Below, in pieces: positions 8,466-17,465 of a stretch of 64,000 nt of DNA (position 1 is the stretch's first letter; the number at the start of each line of letters is the position of its first letter). The notes below the pieces were generated by a model. The model had not been told where the DNA came from. It did no database searches and saw only the letters and a program-made list of their open reading frames with translations. A program made the position numbers and the translations under genes. The stretch is from contig CATYZK010000006.1 in assembly GCA_958415665.1 (NCBI GenBank), forward strand, positions 1 through 64,000, read 5' to 3'. This DNA is from an uncultured Collinsella sp. GTDB lineage: Bacteria > Actinomycetota > Coriobacteriia > Coriobacteriales > Coriobacteriaceae.

Positions 8466-9677
8466 TTAGACCAATTTAAAGCCCTTGCGCTTGCCCACGG
8501 AGAGGGTGTCGCCCAGCTTGAGGGCGCTCGGGTCGATGTTGTAGCTCTTGGGAGCCACCGCCTCGCCGTTAATCTTGACGCCGCCGCCGTCGATGTCGCG
8601 GCGGGCCTGACCGGCGCTGGCCGAAAGGCCCAGGTCCTTGAGCAGGCCGGCGAGGTAAATCTGGCCCTCGTCGTTGACGGTCAGCTCAACGTGCTTCTCG
8701 GGGAAGTCGGCAAGCTGGCCCTCCTTGAACACACGGTCGAACTCGGCCTGGGCCTCGTCGCCGGCGCCGGCGCCGTGGTAGGTATCGCACAGGTCGCGGC
8801 CCAGAGCGCGCTTGAGCTCGTAGGGGTCGGCAGAACCGTCGGCCAGGGCGGCGTCGATCTTGTCGACCTCGGCCGGGGCGAACGAGCTGGCCAGACGATA
8901 GTACTTGCCGATCATCTCGTCGGGGATGGACATGGTCTTGCCGAACATATCCTTGGGAGCATCGGTCAGGCCGATGTAGTTGCCATAGGACTTGGACATC
9001 TTGCGCACGCCGTCGGTGCCCTCGAGCAGCGGCATGGTGAGCGCGATCTGCGGCTCCATGCCCATCTTCTCCATGAGCTCGCGACCAGCGAGCAGGTTGA
9101 AGAGCTGGTCAGTGCCGCCCATCTCCACGTCGGCCTTGATCTGAACGGAGTCGAAGGCCTGCATCACGGGATACAGGAACTCATGCAGGGCGATCGGCGT
9201 CTGAGACTGGTAGCGCTTGGTAAAGTCATCGCGCTCAAGAATGCGGGCGACGGTGAACTTGGAGCACACCTGAAGCAGACCGGCCAGATCCATCGAAAGG
9301 ATCCAGTCGCCGTTGTGCACGATGGTGGTCTTCTCGGGATCCAGGATCTTCATGGCCTGGCTCACATAGGTCTCGGCATTGGCCTCAATCTGCTCCTGCG
9401 AAAGCTGCGGACGGGTGGAATTCTTGCCCGAAGGGTCGCCAATCAGCGCGGTACCGTTGCCGATGATGAGGGTGACGTTGTGGCCCAGGTCCTGGAACTG
9501 ACGCATCTTGCGCAGCGGCACAGCGTGGCCCAGGTGCAGGTCGGGGCTGGTGGGGTCGACGCCGAGCTTGATGTTGAGGGGCTCGCCCTTCTCAAGCTTC
9601 TTGCGAAGGTCGGCCTCGGGGACGATCTTGGCAGCGCCCGAGGTGATGATACGCATTTGCTCGTCGACAGACAGCAT
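8466..9677 (-). CDS. tyrS: Tyrosyl-tRNA synthetase
   Basis: Class I synthetase charging tRNA-Tyr. The 403 residues contain HLGH (48-51), the GGTDQ tyrosine-site region, KMSKS (near residue 230) and a C-terminal S4 RNA-binding domain from about residue 335. AAAGGAGG sits just upstream of the ATG. The short upstream region has a hairpin (AGCACC...GGTGCT, about 9700-9727) but is too short for a T-box leader. Length and motifs are fully normal. Confidence 0.97.
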   Translation of the reverse strand: MLSVDEQMRIITSGAAKIVPEADLRKKLEKGEPLNIKLGVDPTSPDLHLGHAVPLRKMRQFQDLGHNVTLIIGNGTALIGDPSGKNSTRPQLSQEQIEANAETYVSQAMKILDPEKTTIVHNGDWILSMDLAGLLQVCSKFTVARILERDDFTKRYQSQTPIALHEFLYPVMQAFDSVQIKADVEMGGTDQLFNLLAGRELMEKMGMEPQIALTMPLLEGTDGVRKMSKSYGNYIGLTDAPKDMFGKTMSIPDEMIGKYYRLASSFAPAEVDKIDAALADGSADPYELKRALGRDLCDTYHGAGAGDEAQAEFDRVFKEGQLADFPEKHVELTVNDEGQIYLAGLLKDLGLSASAGQARRDIDGGGVKINGEAVAPKSYNIDPSALKLGDTLSVGKRKGFKLV

Positions 9678-9773
9678 TGGGTATCCTCCTTTTGCTATAG
9701 CACCCTCACCGGATACGGCGGTGCTGGAAGTCCATAAACTCTCTTATGATAACAAACTGACGCGACGCAGCAC

Positions 9774-11732
9774 CTACGACAGGAAAATCCTCGTCCTGCC
9801 GCATGCGTCGATGGCAACTGGCAGACGCGTGCCGTCACGCTCGACCAGATAGCGCACCTGCCGACGACGCAAGCAGCCGCGGCAACGGACCTGCCCCGTC
9901 GCATCGGTGGCGCAGACGCCCTCGGCGGTCAGCAGGCAGTGCTCGCACACCATGAGCTCGGGACGGTCGGCGTCGACAGGCCCCAAGACACCGGGACAAG
10001 CGGCAAGCTCGGCAACACGCTCCGCATCATTGCCGAGCAACTCGGCCGACAAGTACACCCGCCCCGCCCCGAGTCCGCGCAGCCAGGTAAGCGTGACCCG
10101 ATTCGCGCAGAACACCGGCGCCGCCACGTCAAACGTCATGCCCAGCTCGCGAGCGATCACCACCTGTCCCAGGTTGCGGCAGACGACGCGCCCGGCACGC
10201 TGCATAAGTGAGCGGGTCCGATCAGCGTCACCCGTGCGGCACACCTCGTCCAGCACCACAACGGCGTCGGACAAATCGCGTTCTCCGCGCGGATCGGAAT
10301 CCATCAGCTGCCAAGCAAAAACCATGTGAGCGGGAACCGCGCGCTCCACCAACTCCGTCGACGCACCGCCATCCACCGCAACGTCCTCAAAGGGCAGCAC
10401 CTCAACGGCGCGCGCAACGGGCGCAATCGCATCCGCCTCGGCCCGCATGCGCTCCAACACCGCCGCCGTCTGATCCAACACGCCGGCGCTGCGAATCAGG
10501 TATACCTCGCAGCCCGTGTCCACCTTACGCTTGCAATGCACGACGACGCGCTTCCCCGCTGCGGCATCCACGGGGCAAGGCACCTGCGGCCAGCGCTTGG
10601 GCACATCGGGGCGCGCGTCGACGCCCGGATAGAACCGAATCTCGAGCGTGTCACCCGCCGCCACGGCGGCATCGAGCTCAACGGTCACCTCTTCGTGGCC
10701 CACAGCGACCAAGCGCCCCACGCGCACGCCCTGGTTAATTGCACGCTCAAAGCTCATCAGCTCGGCACCCGAACGCCCTCGCAGGTACGCATCGGTAAAC
10801 CCACGGTTAAACGACCTTCCCAGCTCGCGCTCAAGCTCTTCCACGGTACCGGGGTCCCACGCGCCGTCGCGCAGCATATCGAGCGCCCGGCGCCAAACCC
10901 GCACCACGTTGAATACGTAATCGGGGTTCTTCATGCGCCCCTCGATCTTGAGCGACGCAACGCCGGCATCTACAAGCTCGGGCAGATGCGCAATACCCAG
11001 ATAGTCATGCGGACACAGCAGGCGGTCCCCTTCGACAGCAACAACACTCTGCCCCGCCTCGTCCACTAGGTCGTACGCCAGACGGCACGGCTGCGTGCAG
11101 TCGCCGCGCATCGCCGATCGTCCACGCCGCAGGGCCGAGAACTCGCACGCCCCCGAATAGCCGATGCAAATCGCGCCGTGGCAGAATACCTCGATGGGCA
11201 CGCCCGTGACACAGAGCGCCGCAATCTCGTCGACCGTCAGCTCGCGTGCCGTCGTCACGCGCTCGACCCCCAGCTCATCGGCGGCAAGCCGCACGGCGCC
11301 TTCGCTATGAACGCCCGCCTGCGTGGACAGGTGAATCTCGACCCCGGGAATCGCCGCGCGCAGCGCACAAGCCAGCCCGGCATCGGCGACAATCAGAGCA
11401 TCGGCGCCCAGCTTCAGTGCATGAGCTCCCAACGCCACCGCGTCGGACAACTCATCGTCAAACACGAACACGTTGAGCGTCACGTACACACGCACGCCAT
11501 GGGTATGCGCCACGGCGCAGCCGCGCGCAAACTCATCATCCGTAAAGCCATGGGCGCTCACACGGGCGTTAAAGCCGCCCAACCCCGCATAGATGGCATC
11601 GGCACCCGCGGCGATGGCCGCAAGCATCTGGTCGAGCCCGCCCGCCGGCGCCAGCAGCTCGGGTAGCGCCGCACCGGCAGCATCCAATCCAGTCTTGTGT
11701 TGTCCGCTCGGCCCCATCGCCCGAATCGCCAT
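9774..11732 (-). CDS. U32-family protein (RlhA/YdcP-like; rRNA hydroxylation or collagenase-type)
   Basis: Peptidase-U32 family member of 652 residues, the same size as E. coli RlhA (YdcP), which takes part in 23S rRNA cytidine hydroxylation. The N-terminal TIM-barrel-like half starts LLAPAGGLDQMLAAI. The family signature EVFCHGAICIGYSGACEFS, with its Fe-S-type cysteines and the later GDCTQPCR, is near residues 195-235. The C-terminal part has two further Cys pairs (CEHCLL, CRGCLRRR). The start is the ATG at 11732 (MAIRAMG), with AAGGAG 7 nt upstream; the longer frame from 11759 would place that signal inside the gene. An RNA-modification role is an inference from length and motif. Confidence 0.85.
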   Translation of the reverse strand: MAIRAMGPSGQHKTGLDAAGAALPELLAPAGGLDQMLAAIAAGADAIYAGLGGFNARVSAHGFTDDEFARGCAVAHTHGVRVYVTLNVFVFDDELSDAVALGAHALKLGADALIVADAGLACALRAAIPGVEIHLSTQAGVHSEGAVRLAADELGVERVTTARELTVDEIAALCVTGVPIEVFCHGAICIGYSGACEFSALRRGRSAMRGDCTQPCRLAYDLVDEAGQSVVAVEGDRLLCPHDYLGIAHLPELVDAGVASLKIEGRMKNPDYVFNVVRVWRRALDMLRDGAWDPGTVEELERELGRSFNRGFTDAYLRGRSGAELMSFERAINQGVRVGRLVAVGHEEVTVELDAAVAAGDTLEIRFYPGVDARPDVPKRWPQVPCPVDAAAGKRVVVHCKRKVDTGCEVYLIRSAGVLDQTAAVLERMRAEADAIAPVARAVEVLPFEDVAVDGGASTELVERAVPAHMVFAWQLMDSDPRGERDLSDAVVVLDEVCRTGDADRTRSLMQRAGRVVCRNLGQVVIARELGMTFDVAAPVFCANRVTLTWLRGLGAGRVYLSAELLGNDAERVAELAACPGVLGPVDADRPELMVCEHCLLTAEGVCATDATGQVRCRGCLRRRQVRYLVERDGTRLPVAIDACGRTRIFLS

Positions 11733-11894
11733 CGACAAACTCCTTACCAAGGTATGCATTCACTCTGAAAAATGCCGTCTTCCAGCATACACGAGGCCTC
11801 GCGCGCCCCGTTTGGTTTATCGTGTAATAACTTATGTCCATCCTGCCCCGACGGCACATCCGCCGTCCGGCACGACATACCTGGAGGTCAATAT

Positions 11895-14093
11895 ATGGGT
11901 CCTCGCCAACGACAGGGACGCAGCCGTTCAAAGACGCACGCCCTGCCCATAATCCTGCTCTCGTTTTTGGGCTTTCTGCTGATTGCGGGCGTGGCGTTTG
12001 GCATCGGCATGGTCGGCAACGTCAACCGCTGGCTGTCCGATCTGCCCGACTACACCGACGCCAACGCGTATCTGGTGAGCGAGCCCACCGAGATCGTCGA
12101 CTGCAACGGCAACAAGATCGCGAGCTTCTACACGCAAAACCGCAAGTCCATCACCAAGGACGAGGTCTCCCCCTACGTGCTGCAGGGCACCGTTGACGTC
12201 GAGGACGAGCGCTTCTACGAGCACGGCGGCATCGACCTGTGGGGTATCGCGCGTGCTGCGGTGGCAACCCTCGGCGGCGGGCACGAAGGCGCCTCGACTA
12301 TCACCCAGCAGCTTGTGCGCAACACCATCCTGCAGGAGGAGCAGTTCGACTCGACCATTGAGCGTAAGGTGCGCGAGGCCTACATCGCCATCAAGATGGA
12401 GGACATGTACTCCAAAGACGAGATCCTCATGATGTACCTCAACGCCATCTATTACGGCCACGGCGCCTACGGCATCGAGGCCGCAGCCGAGACCTATCTG
12501 TCCAAGAGCGCCGCCGACCTCACCCTCAGCGAGGCCGCGTTGCTCATCGGCCTTCCCAACTCGCCCTCGCAGTACGACCCCACGGTCAATCCCGATCTGG
12601 CACTGTCTCGCCGCAACAAGGTTCTCGACAACATGCTGCGCCTGGGCCACATCACCCAGGAGGAGCACGATGCCGCACAGGCCGAGCCCATCACCCTCAA
12701 TGTGACCGAAATCTCGGGCAGCGGCGTCGACGTTTACTCGCAGCCCTACTTTGTCTCCTACGTCAAGCAGCTGCTGGAGCAGGAGTTCTCGACCGACGTG
12801 CTCTTTAAGGGTGGCCTGACCGTCAAGACCACCATCGACCCCACGATGCAGCAGGTGGCAGAGAATGCCGTCCGCGAGCAGCTCGACACGCTCTCGCTCG
12901 ACGGCCTGGACATGGGCATGGTCGTCGTCGACCCCAAGACCGGCTACATCAAGTGCATGGTGGGCGGCTACGACTACAACGCCGACGAGAACCACGTAAA
13001 CCATGCCACGGCCAAGCGTCCCGTCGGCTCCACCTTTAAGGCCTTTACGCTGGCAACTGCCATCCAAAACGGCATGAACCCCAACGTCACCCTCAACTGC
13101 AACTCGCCGCTCAAGGCCAAGGGCACCACGACCGAGGTCCAAAATTACGCCAACCAGAGCTATGGCAACATCACGCTTAAGCAGGCGACGGCATACTCCT
13201 CCAACACCGGCTACATCCAGGTGGCGGAAGCCGTCGGCAACAGCAAGATCATCTCGCTCGTCAAAAAGCTCGGCATCGACCCCGCCAAGGACAACATCGA
13301 GGACGTTCCCGTCATGACCCTCGGCACCGGCTCGATCTCGCCGCTCGAGATGGCCGCCGCCTACGCGACGTTTGCCAACGGCGGCTACTATCGCCAGCCG
13401 ATCGCCATCACCGAGATTGACTCTCGTACCGGTTCGGTGCTGTACCAGCACACCGACAATCCCTCACAGGTGCTTACCGAGGGCGAGGCCGCCGCGGTCA
13501 CCGATGTTCTGTCCGGCGTCATGAAGGGCAGCGGTACGGGTGCTGCCGGCGCCCTGAGTGTCAACCAGCCCTATGCCGGCAAGACGGGCACCACCGACAA
13601 CACCACCAACCTATGGTTCTGCGGCTATACCCCGCAGCTGGCGTGCGCCCTGTGGACCGGCTATTCCGCGGGCGAGATCCCCATCCAAAAGTACGGCACG
13701 GACCTGCTGGGCGACAGCACCAACCTGCCTGTCTTTAAGCGGTTTATGAACACCGTTCTGACCGGTACCGAGCGCGAGGAGTTTGCGACCGGAACGGCGC
13801 CCACCTACAAGAGCAACAGCGTCTGGAAGTTCTACGGCACCAATAACACCAAGAAGTCGGAGAACGACGACAAGGACAAGGACGAAGAGGAAGAGGAAGA
13901 GGAAACCACCACAACGACTACCACGACGACCACGACCACCGAGACCACGGGCGGCGACACCACCGGCGGCACCGGTACGACCGGTGGCTCGACGGGCGGC
14001 TCCACTGGTGGTTCGACCGGCGGCGATGGCGGCACGCCTACGCCTACGCCCACTCCCGACCCCTCGCCCACGCCTGACGATACGGTCGGCTAA
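11895..14093 (+). CDS. Bifunctional class A penicillin-binding protein
   Basis: Peptidoglycan glycosyltransferase/transpeptidase anchored in the membrane. One N-terminal transmembrane helix (about residues 16-40) follows a basic start. The GT51 domain shows EDERFYEHGGID and GASTITQQLVRN. The transpeptidase domain shows the SxxK motif in GSTFKAF, SSNTG, and KTGTTD. The 732-residue protein ends in a low-complexity tail: acidic (DEEEEEEE), then poly-Thr, Gly-Ser-Thr and Thr-Pro repeats, probably wall-spanning. ATG 11895 was chosen because GGAGGT is 7 nt upstream; the frame is open a further 41 codons upstream without a signal. Confidence 0.95.
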   Translation: MGPRQRQGRSRSKTHALPIILLSFLGFLLIAGVAFGIGMVGNVNRWLSDLPDYTDANAYLVSEPTEIVDCNGNKIASFYTQNRKSITKDEVSPYVLQGTVDVEDERFYEHGGIDLWGIARAAVATLGGGHEGASTITQQLVRNTILQEEQFDSTIERKVREAYIAIKMEDMYSKDEILMMYLNAIYYGHGAYGIEAAAETYLSKSAADLTLSEAALLIGLPNSPSQYDPTVNPDLALSRRNKVLDNMLRLGHITQEEHDAAQAEPITLNVTEISGSGVDVYSQPYFVSYVKQLLEQEFSTDVLFKGGLTVKTTIDPTMQQVAENAVREQLDTLSLDGLDMGMVVVDPKTGYIKCMVGGYDYNADENHVNHATAKRPVGSTFKAFTLATAIQNGMNPNVTLNCNSPLKAKGTTTEVQNYANQSYGNITLKQATAYSSNTGYIQVAEAVGNSKIISLVKKLGIDPAKDNIEDVPVMTLGTGSISPLEMAAAYATFANGGYYRQPIAITEIDSRTGSVLYQHTDNPSQVLTEGEAAAVTDVLSGVMKGSGTGAAGALSVNQPYAGKTGTTDNTTNLWFCGYTPQLACALWTGYSAGEIPIQKYGTDLLGDSTNLPVFKRFMNTVLTGTEREEFATGTAPTYKSNSVWKFYGTNNTKKSENDDKDKDEEEEEEETTTTTTTTTTTTETTGGDTTGGTGTTGGSTGGSTGGSTGGDGGTPTPTPTPDPSPTPDDTVG

Positions 14094-14115
14094 GAAGTAC
14101 GCGACTAAAGCCAAC

Positions 14116-14156
14116 AAGGCCCCGAGCAGCTTATTGAACTGCTCGGGGCCTTTTAG
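14116..14156 (+). terminator. Rho-independent terminator after the penicillin-binding protein
   Basis: AAGGCCCCGAGCAGC pairs with GCTGCTCGGGGCC-type sequence (TTATTGAA loop), then TTTTAGTTTG. Confidence 0.88.
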
Positions 14157-14192
14157 TTTGAAGCGACCTGGTGGGCGGTCTTTATACCGGCA

Positions 14193-14230
14193 AACAAAAA
14201 GGGGTACCGACCAACGTCGATACCCCTTAC
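14193..14230 (-). terminator. Rho-independent terminator of argR
   Basis: On the minus strand AAGGGGTATCGAC...GTCGGTACCCCTT forms a stem and is followed by TTTTGTTTG. It lies about 48 bp past the argR stop. Confidence 0.8.
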
Positions 14231-14277
14231 AAGCCACTATGTCAGCGCACACAATGCCGAGCGCACGACCCGCACGC

Positions 14278-14715
14278 CTACTTGCGAGAATTGCTCAGCT
14301 TATTGATCAGCGCCTCGAGACGCTCGCCGTCCTCGGCCGTCTGGGCAATAACCAAAATCGTATCGTTGCCGGCAAGCGAGCCAAGCACATCGGGCAACTC
14401 TGCCGCATCAACGGCGGCGGCGATGCCGGAAGCCGTGCCAGGCTGAGCCTTGATCATAACCAGATTATCGGTACGCAGAACGCCCGTTACGAGCTCGGAA
14501 ACCATACGCTGCAGGTGCAAGTCCTCTGCCAGAACATAGATGCCCTCAGGGAGCTTACGCAGCCCCATGTCGGCAATATCGCGAGAGACAGTCGCCTGCG
14601 TGCAATCAAAGCCCATAGCACGGAGCTCATCAACCAGCACGCGCTGCGTGCGGACATCCTTATTGCGCACAATATCTCTAATGGCATCCTGGCGCCCATT
14701 GCGTTTTTTAGCCAT
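14278..14715 (-). CDS. argR: Arginine repressor ArgR
   Basis: Hexameric DNA-binding regulator that uses L-arginine as co-repressor. The 145-residue protein has the N-terminal winged helix (TQATVSRDIADMGL, about residues 39-52) and the C-terminal oligomerisation/arginine domain (GTASGIAAAVDAAE, GTxxA-type with the conserved Asp). The ATG at 14715 (MAKKRNGR) has GAGAGGG upstream; an extension to 14748 is possible but would begin without a signal. No arginine-biosynthesis operon lies in the window, so targets are elsewhere, perhaps including its own AT-rich upstream region (14750-14840). Confidence 0.94.
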   Translation of the reverse strand: MAKKRNGRQDAIRDIVRNKDVRTQRVLVDELRAMGFDCTQATVSRDIADMGLRKLPEGIYVLAEDLHLQRMVSELVTGVLRTDNLVMIKAQPGTASGIAAAVDAAELPDVLGSLAGNDTILVIAQTAEDGERLEALINKLSNSRK

Positions 14716-14847
14716 ACAAACCCTCTCTCCAAAAGATGGCGGAGACAATCAATCAGTGATTGAATAGTTTAACGCTATTTGAAGGCTTTTGTGTATAAGA
14801 ACGCATTTCGAAACAATTCTATGCAAGTTTGTTTCGTAATGAGCCGT

Positions 14848-16032
14848 TTAGGCGGTTTTTGCGCCCGTCCGGTTAAGAAAAGCTGCCAGATGCGTACACA
14901 TCACGCAGCGCGCGGGCTTAGCGCTGGCGATCGGCCCAAACAACAGACCCAGTCCCCGATGGTTGTCCTTGAGCGCGGCGACCATCTGACGGGTTCGAGG
15001 CGCCTCGAGCATATCACGCATGCGGGCGGAACGCTCGATTGACGACACCCCATGCGGGCTCAGACACAAATTCTCGATGCAGGCGACCAGTCCGGCAAAG
15101 TAGAACTTTTGGCTTGCCAGTTTGAGCCGACCACCGCTATCTGCTTCCGAGAGTGAGTCCGCAAGCTCATCGAGCGCTCGGGTGTCATCGGATACCTTGG
15201 CATACATGGTGGGATCAAAGGCATCTGTAAGCTTAGGCGCTACCGCGTGGAAACAAGCGTCGCCGCATCCGGAGACACGCTGCGCCTGCGAGAGCGCGCA
15301 TGCCATAAACCCAACTGTGCGAAACGCTTTGTCGCACAAAAGGCATGCCTCAAACAGCGGACGGCTATACATCACGCCAGAGACTTGAGCAACCAAGCCG
15401 CCTAAAATCAACTGAGGCAGCCCGGCCACCATCGAAGATTTGCTATCAATGGAAGTATGAGTAGCATCCAAGACGCGCGAATGGCGCTCTCGATGTGCAT
15501 CATAGCGGTCGAGCGACACCGTGGGGAACACTATGTCTGCCGCAGTATCGCACGCGATATCGACCATCTTGGAAAGGGATTGCGGAGCAAACCACTCATC
15601 GGCGTTCATGGCGATGATTTGAGAGCCGCGCGAAGCAGCAAAACCGGCACGAAGACACGCGCCGCGCGTCGCGTCCTCGACGTCAATCAAATCAATATGG
15701 ATGTCCCTGTCGGCAGCAACTTGAAGCGAATGGCGCACACCGGGCGCAGCATCGCGGCAGACAACGACAATCTGCAAATCGTAGAGGTCTTGGTTCTGGA
15801 TACTCTCGAGCGCACGCATCGCATAGCTGGGCGAACCTTCTACCACAAGGATCACCGAAAGTCGCGGATGCGAGCCACGTCGAACCAAATTTATCCGTCC
15901 TCTCGACAGCAATGAATCAAACCGTGGTTCATGGTACACCCCGGCAATAAAAGCAATGAGACACCGGTTGCATTGCACGCCAAGAACAGATGTTGCACAC
16001 GCGCAGCCCACAGATGACAGGTGTCGACGCAC
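14848..16032 (-). CDS. Family 2 (GT-A) glycosyltransferase, start uncertain
   Basis: The conserved part begins at RLSVILVVEGSPSYAMRALES and continues through the DEWF metal-binding region, typical of the nucleotide-diphospho-sugar transferase fold. Such enzymes add sugars to cell-wall or surface glycans; donor and acceptor are not identifiable. The frame opens with a GTG at 16032, 18 nt after the truA stop, with GGGAGGG about 11 nt upstream. The first ~55 residues are atypical (several Cys, no family match), so the real start may lie further in. No transmembrane helices are obvious. It may be translated from the truA transcript. Confidence 0.75.
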   Translation of the reverse strand: MRRHLSSVGCACATSVLGVQCNRCLIAFIAGVYHEPRFDSLLSRGRINLVRRGSHPRLSVILVVEGSPSYAMRALESIQNQDLYDLQIVVVCRDAAPGVRHSLQVAADRDIHIDLIDVEDATRGACLRAGFAASRGSQIIAMNADEWFAPQSLSKMVDIACDTAADIVFPTVSLDRYDAHRERHSRVLDATHTSIDSKSSMVAGLPQLILGGLVAQVSGVMYSRPLFEACLLCDKAFRTVGFMACALSQAQRVSGCGDACFHAVAPKLTDAFDPTMYAKVSDDTRALDELADSLSEADSGGRLKLASQKFYFAGLVACIENLCLSPHGVSSIERSARMRDMLEAPRTRQMVAALKDNHRGLGLLFGPIASAKPARCVMCTHLAAFLNRTGAKTA

Positions 16033-16050
16033 GACACGTCGAGCCCTCCC

Positions 16051-16875
16051 CTAGTCGAGCACGACAAGCTCGGCGGGATCATAATCCACGCCCATAAACG
16101 TAAGGCCGCAGGCAGGAGCCGTGGGGCCCGCAGCGGTGCGATCGCAAGCATCGATAACCTCGCGCATCCACTCGGGTTCACGGCGATGCATGCCAATCTC
16201 GACAAGTGTGCCCACGATCGTACGGACCATCGAATGCAGAAACGCATTGCCCTCGATGGTGAACGTCAGGATGTCCTCGCCAAACGCAACCTCATGGCCA
16301 AATTCGGCACGCATCACGCAGCGATGTGTGGGCTTGCCAACGGCCGAAGCAACCTTGCAAAAGCTTTTAAAGTCCTGCTCGCCCAGCAGCGCAGGGCAGG
16401 CAGCAGACATAGCCTCAACATCCAAGGGATAGCGATGCCACCACACGGCACCACGGGACAGCACGGGGCGCGCATCTCGATCGGCAATACGGTACGTATA
16501 CGTACGGGAACGCGCGTCAAAACGCGCAGAAAAGCCTTTACGGGCCCTGTAGACCTCGTTTATGGCGATATCTTTGGGCAGCAGGGCATCCATAGCCCGC
16601 AGCCACCTACGGCGCGTACAAGCGAGCTCAGCGTCCGTTGCGGGCACGCTGATGTACTGAGCCACGGCATGCACGCCTGCATCGGTACGCCCCGCGCACG
16701 TCAGATCGATCGGGCGGCGAAGCAGCGTCTCGATGGCTCGACGTAGCTCGCCCGCAACCGTCGTCTGTCCCGGCTGCTCGGCAAATCCGCTATACGACGA
16801 GCCATCATAGGCCACGCGAAATACGAGTGTGGCGTCAAGCTCGGAAATCGAATTGAAATCAGACGGCGCAGTCAT
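16051..16875 (-). CDS. truA: tRNA pseudouridine synthase A
   Basis: Converts U38-U40 of tRNA anticodon stems to pseudouridine. The 274 residues include the catalytic Asp in AGRTDAGVHA (about D65), the FSARFDARSRTYTY strand and the C-terminal HSMVRTIVGTLVEIG motif, all normal for TruA. The ATG at 16875 has GGGAG 5 nt upstream and is preferred to the TTG at 16890. In many bacteria truA follows the rplQ operon, as here, but a terminator (16911-16943) separates the two. Confidence 0.95.
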   Translation of the reverse strand: MTAPSDFNSISELDATLVFRVAYDGSSYSGFAEQPGQTTVAGELRRAIETLLRRPIDLTCAGRTDAGVHAVAQYISVPATDAELACTRRRWLRAMDALLPKDIAINEVYRARKGFSARFDARSRTYTYRIADRDARPVLSRGAVWWHRYPLDVEAMSAACPALLGEQDFKSFCKVASAVGKPTHRCVMRAEFGHEVAFGEDILTFTIEGNAFLHSMVRTIVGTLVEIGMHRREPEWMREVIDACDRTAAGPTAPACGLTFMGVDYDPAELVVLD

Positions 16876-16910
16876 GGGCGCTCCCAACAAACAAGCAACG
16901 GTATCGCGAC

Positions 16911-16943
16911 AAAAAAAGAGGGGTACGCGAACGTACCCCTCGA
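16911..16943 (-). terminator. Rho-independent terminator of the ribosomal protein operon
   Basis: On the minus strand GAGGGGTACG pairs with CGTACCCCTC around TTCG, then TTTTTTT. It lies about 25 bp past the rplQ stop and ends the long rplE-rplQ operon. Confidence 0.92.
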
Positions 16944-16967
16944 ATATAGCCTATGCAGACGGAATGT

Positions 16968-17435
16968 CTACTCAGCGGTCTCCTCGGCAGCAGTCTCCTC
17001 GACAGCCTCGACCTTCTTGGGAGCAGCGGCCTTCTTGGGGGCCGGAGCAGCCTTCTTGGCCTTAGGCGTGCAAGGCTCGGTGACGAGCTCCATGATAACG
17101 ATGGGAGCGTTATCGCCCTTACGATTACCGAGCTTCATGATGCGGGTGTAACCGCCGTTGCGGTCCTGCCACATGCCCTGAGCAGCCTTGTCGAAGATCT
17201 CGGCAACGAGCTGCTTATCGCCGAGCTTGGCGATAGCCAGACGACGAGAGTGCAGGTCGCCCTTCTTGGCCCAGGTGATGATCGGATCGACGACCGAACG
17301 CAGCGCCTTAGCGCGGGTCTCGGTGGTCTTGATGCGGTCGTTCTCGAAGAGGGCCTTAGCAAGGCTCTTCTTCATGGCCTTGGTGTGGCTCGCATCGGTG
17401 CCGAGCTTCAGGCCCTTCTTAACGTTGTGACGCAT
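16968..17435 (-). CDS. rplQ: 50S ribosomal protein L17 with alanine/lysine tail
   Basis: Large-subunit protein near the exit tunnel. The first ~117 residues are a normal L17 (MRHNVKKGLKLGTDASHTKAM to GDNAPIVIMELV). A tail of about 35 residues rich in Ala, Lys and Pro (KKAAPAPKKAAAPKK) then turns acidic and ends EETAEE-like. The tail style recalls that of L31 in this window. Last gene of the operon, 30 bp after rpoA. Confidence 0.97.
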   Translation of the reverse strand: MRHNVKKGLKLGTDASHTKAMKKSLAKALFENDRIKTTETRAKALRSVVDPIITWAKKGDLHSRRLAIAKLGDKQLVAEIFDKAAQGMWQDRNGGYTRIMKLGNRKGDNAPIVIMELVTEPCTPKAKKAAPAPKKAAAPKKVEAVEETAAEETAE

Positions 17436-17465
17436 GGTCTAGTTTCTCCTCAAATATGCGAAGCA

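Noticed and set aside
9678..9773. T-box leader for tyrS
   Set aside because: The upstream space is under 100 bp and shows only one short hairpin, with no T-box signature or antiterminator.
13864..14090. Low-complexity end of the penicillin-binding protein as an assembly error or frameshift
   Set aside because: The frame stays open through acidic, Thr-rich, Gly/Ser and Thr-Pro blocks to a stop followed by a good terminator, and such tails are common in wall-associated class A proteins.
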